Below are positions 63,388 through 64,000 of a stretch of 64,000 nucleotides of DNA, one piece after another. The stretch is taken from positions 509,971 to 573,970 of the forward strand of contig NZ_KK211190.1 of assembly GCF_000620865.1 (NCBI RefSeq), given 5' to 3'. Position 1 is the first letter of the stretch. Each line of letters starts with the position of its first letter. Below the pieces are notes generated by a model. The model had not been told where the DNA came from and did not search any database. It was given only the letters and a program-made list of their open reading frames with translations. Source of the DNA: Exiguobacterium sibiricum 7-3. GTDB taxonomy: Bacteria; Bacillota; Bacilli; Exiguobacteriales; Exiguobacteriaceae. A program made the position numbers and the translations under genes.

Positions 63388-64000
63388 ATGAAAGCCATCT
63401 TACACGCAGAACAGATTACGAAAGTCTATCATACGAAAAATGCCCGCCACGAGGCCCTCCGGCCAACGACACTGACGATTCACGATGCAGAATTCGTCAG
63501 CATCATGGGGCCGTCAGGAGCTGGGAAATCAACTTTGTTAAATCTGTTGTCAACGATTGATCAACCGACGGACGGTACGATTCAGATTAACGGGGAAGAG
63601 GTCACCGCAATGAAGGAAAAACAGTTGGCCCGCTTTCGGCGGGAACAGCTCGGTTTTATCTTTCAGGATTTCAACCTGCTCGATACGATGACCATCGAAG
63701 AAAATATTGCCTTGCCGCTGGCGTTACAACAGGTCCCGAAGGCCGATATCTTGGTGCGTGTCGCATCTGTCGCTCGGGAACTTGGAATCGAGGAGTTACT
63801 CGCAAAACGACCGTCTGAACTGTCGGGTGGTCAAAAACAACGGACGGCCGCCGCACGCGCCATCGTTCATCAGCCGTCACTGATTTTAGCGGATGAGCCG
63901 ACCGGAGCCCTCGATTCAAAATCAGCAACGGGTCTGCTTGAAGCGATGGCCGGTCTGAACGAACAGGGGGCGACGATCTTGATGGTGACGCATGATCCGA
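63388..64000 (+). CDS. BceA-like antimicrobial-peptide ABC transporter ATP-binding protein (3' partial)
   Basis: The first 204 residues of an ATPase are visible; the gene continues past the window. Walker A is GPSGAGKST, then QDFNLLDTMTIEENIALPLAL, signature ELSGGQKQR, Walker B LILADEPTGALD and the H-loop MVTHDP. The FNLLD...TIEENI run and ISTIDQPT-like text (LSTIDQPTDGTIQING) are characteristic of the BceA/YxdL/VraF group that pairs with a large BceB permease and often a BceRS two-component system, for peptide-antibiotic resistance. ATGs at 63385 and 63388 are both possible; GGGAGGA precedes them. Specific peptide unknown. Confidence 0.85.
   Translation, partial: MKAILHAEQITKVYHTKNARHEALRPTTLTIHDAEFVSIMGPSGAGKSTLLNLLSTIDQPTDGTIQINGEEVTAMKEKQLARFRREQLGFIFQDFNLLDTMTIEENIALPLALQQVPKADILVRVASVARELGIEELLAKRPSELSGGQKQRTAAARAIVHQPSLILADEPTGALDSKSATGLLEAMAGLNEQGATILMVTHDP

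Noticed and set aside
1-64000. CRISPR arrays, tRNA or rRNA genes, prophage or transposon genes
   Set aside because: No regularly spaced repeats, cloverleaf sequences, rRNA signatures, transposases or phage genes were seen on either strand.

Overview
The window looks like chromosomal DNA from a low-to-mid GC Gram-positive bacterium of the Bacillales, most like Exiguobacterium. This is inferred from the gene set (GatCAB amidotransferase, RlmCD-type methyltransferase, DgkB, DUF1054/YktB, YneR, YqkB-like and DegV proteins, CstR, PTS IIA-Glc and a BceA-type ABC ATPase). Strong AGGAGG ribosome binding sites, frequent TTG and GTG starts, T-run terminators and a SAM-I riboswitch agree with it. No rRNA, tRNA, CRISPR array, prophage or insertion sequence was recognised. 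No real gene is visibly frameshifted; only the first (kdpB) and last (ABC ATPase) are cut by the window edges.

Layout. 1-3.4 kb: end of a potassium-uptake operon, kdpB-kdpC plus a short kdpD without a histidine kinase. 3.5-9.4 kb, minus strand: a 1194-residue SH3-repeat glucosaminidase and a YyaL-type thioredoxin-fold protein. 9.4-10.1 kb: a long gene-free stretch with a promoter, a roughly 400-nt candidate structured RNA and a perfect CcpA (cre) site. 10.1-14.5 kb: a multidomain secreted nuclease, a small membrane protein and a CAP-domain secreted protein. 14.7-18.7 kb, minus strand: SAM-riboswitch-controlled metN-metI-metQ behind an MtnE-like aminotransferase. 18.9-22.8 kb: alpha-glucosidase, metallo-beta-lactamase-fold, SMP-30 and YceI proteins. 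22.9-24.7 kb: the persulfide sensor CstR and an ECF sigma/anti-sigma pair. 24.9-29.3 kb: MHYT-GGDEF-EAL protein, a candidate small RNA, an Fe-S family protein, a TspO-like protein and DegV. 29.3-33.8 kb: a polyamine uptake operon (XRE-cupin regulator, potABCD). 33.9-41.7 kb: an unknown secreted protein, YktB, a diguanylate cyclase, a three-repeat HNH-repeat protein, an orphan OppA with a structured leader, a lipoprotein-Bcp pair and YneR. 41.8-46.4 kb: proline catabolism (P5C dehydrogenase, PutP) and the manganese transporter MntH. 46.5-52.3 kb: gatCAB, dgkB, rlmCD. 52.3-57.1 kb, minus strand: AraC regulator, TagF-like glycerophosphotransferase and a chemoreceptor. 57.3-64 kb: CBS protein, GGDEF-EAL protein, PepF peptidase, IIA-Glc and the start of a BceA-like ATPase.

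How the genes fit together. Several units concern nutrient scavenging (polyamines, methionine, peptides, proline, extracellular DNA), and two carry recognisable carbon-catabolite sites: cre upstream of the nuclease and two near-cre sites at the P5C dehydrogenase promoter. Three c-di-GMP proteins lie within 36 kb. By motif, one is a competent cyclase, while two pair an intact-looking EAL domain with a damaged GGDEF domain. Regulatory DNA is readable in several places: an operator between the -35 and -10 of cstR, a palindrome over the mntH -35, a hairpin sequestering the Shine-Dalgarno of the TspO-like gene and an attenuator-like oppA leader.

Limits: all family assignments come from reading motifs and from memory of families, with no database search. 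RNA structures were judged by eye from complementary arms.
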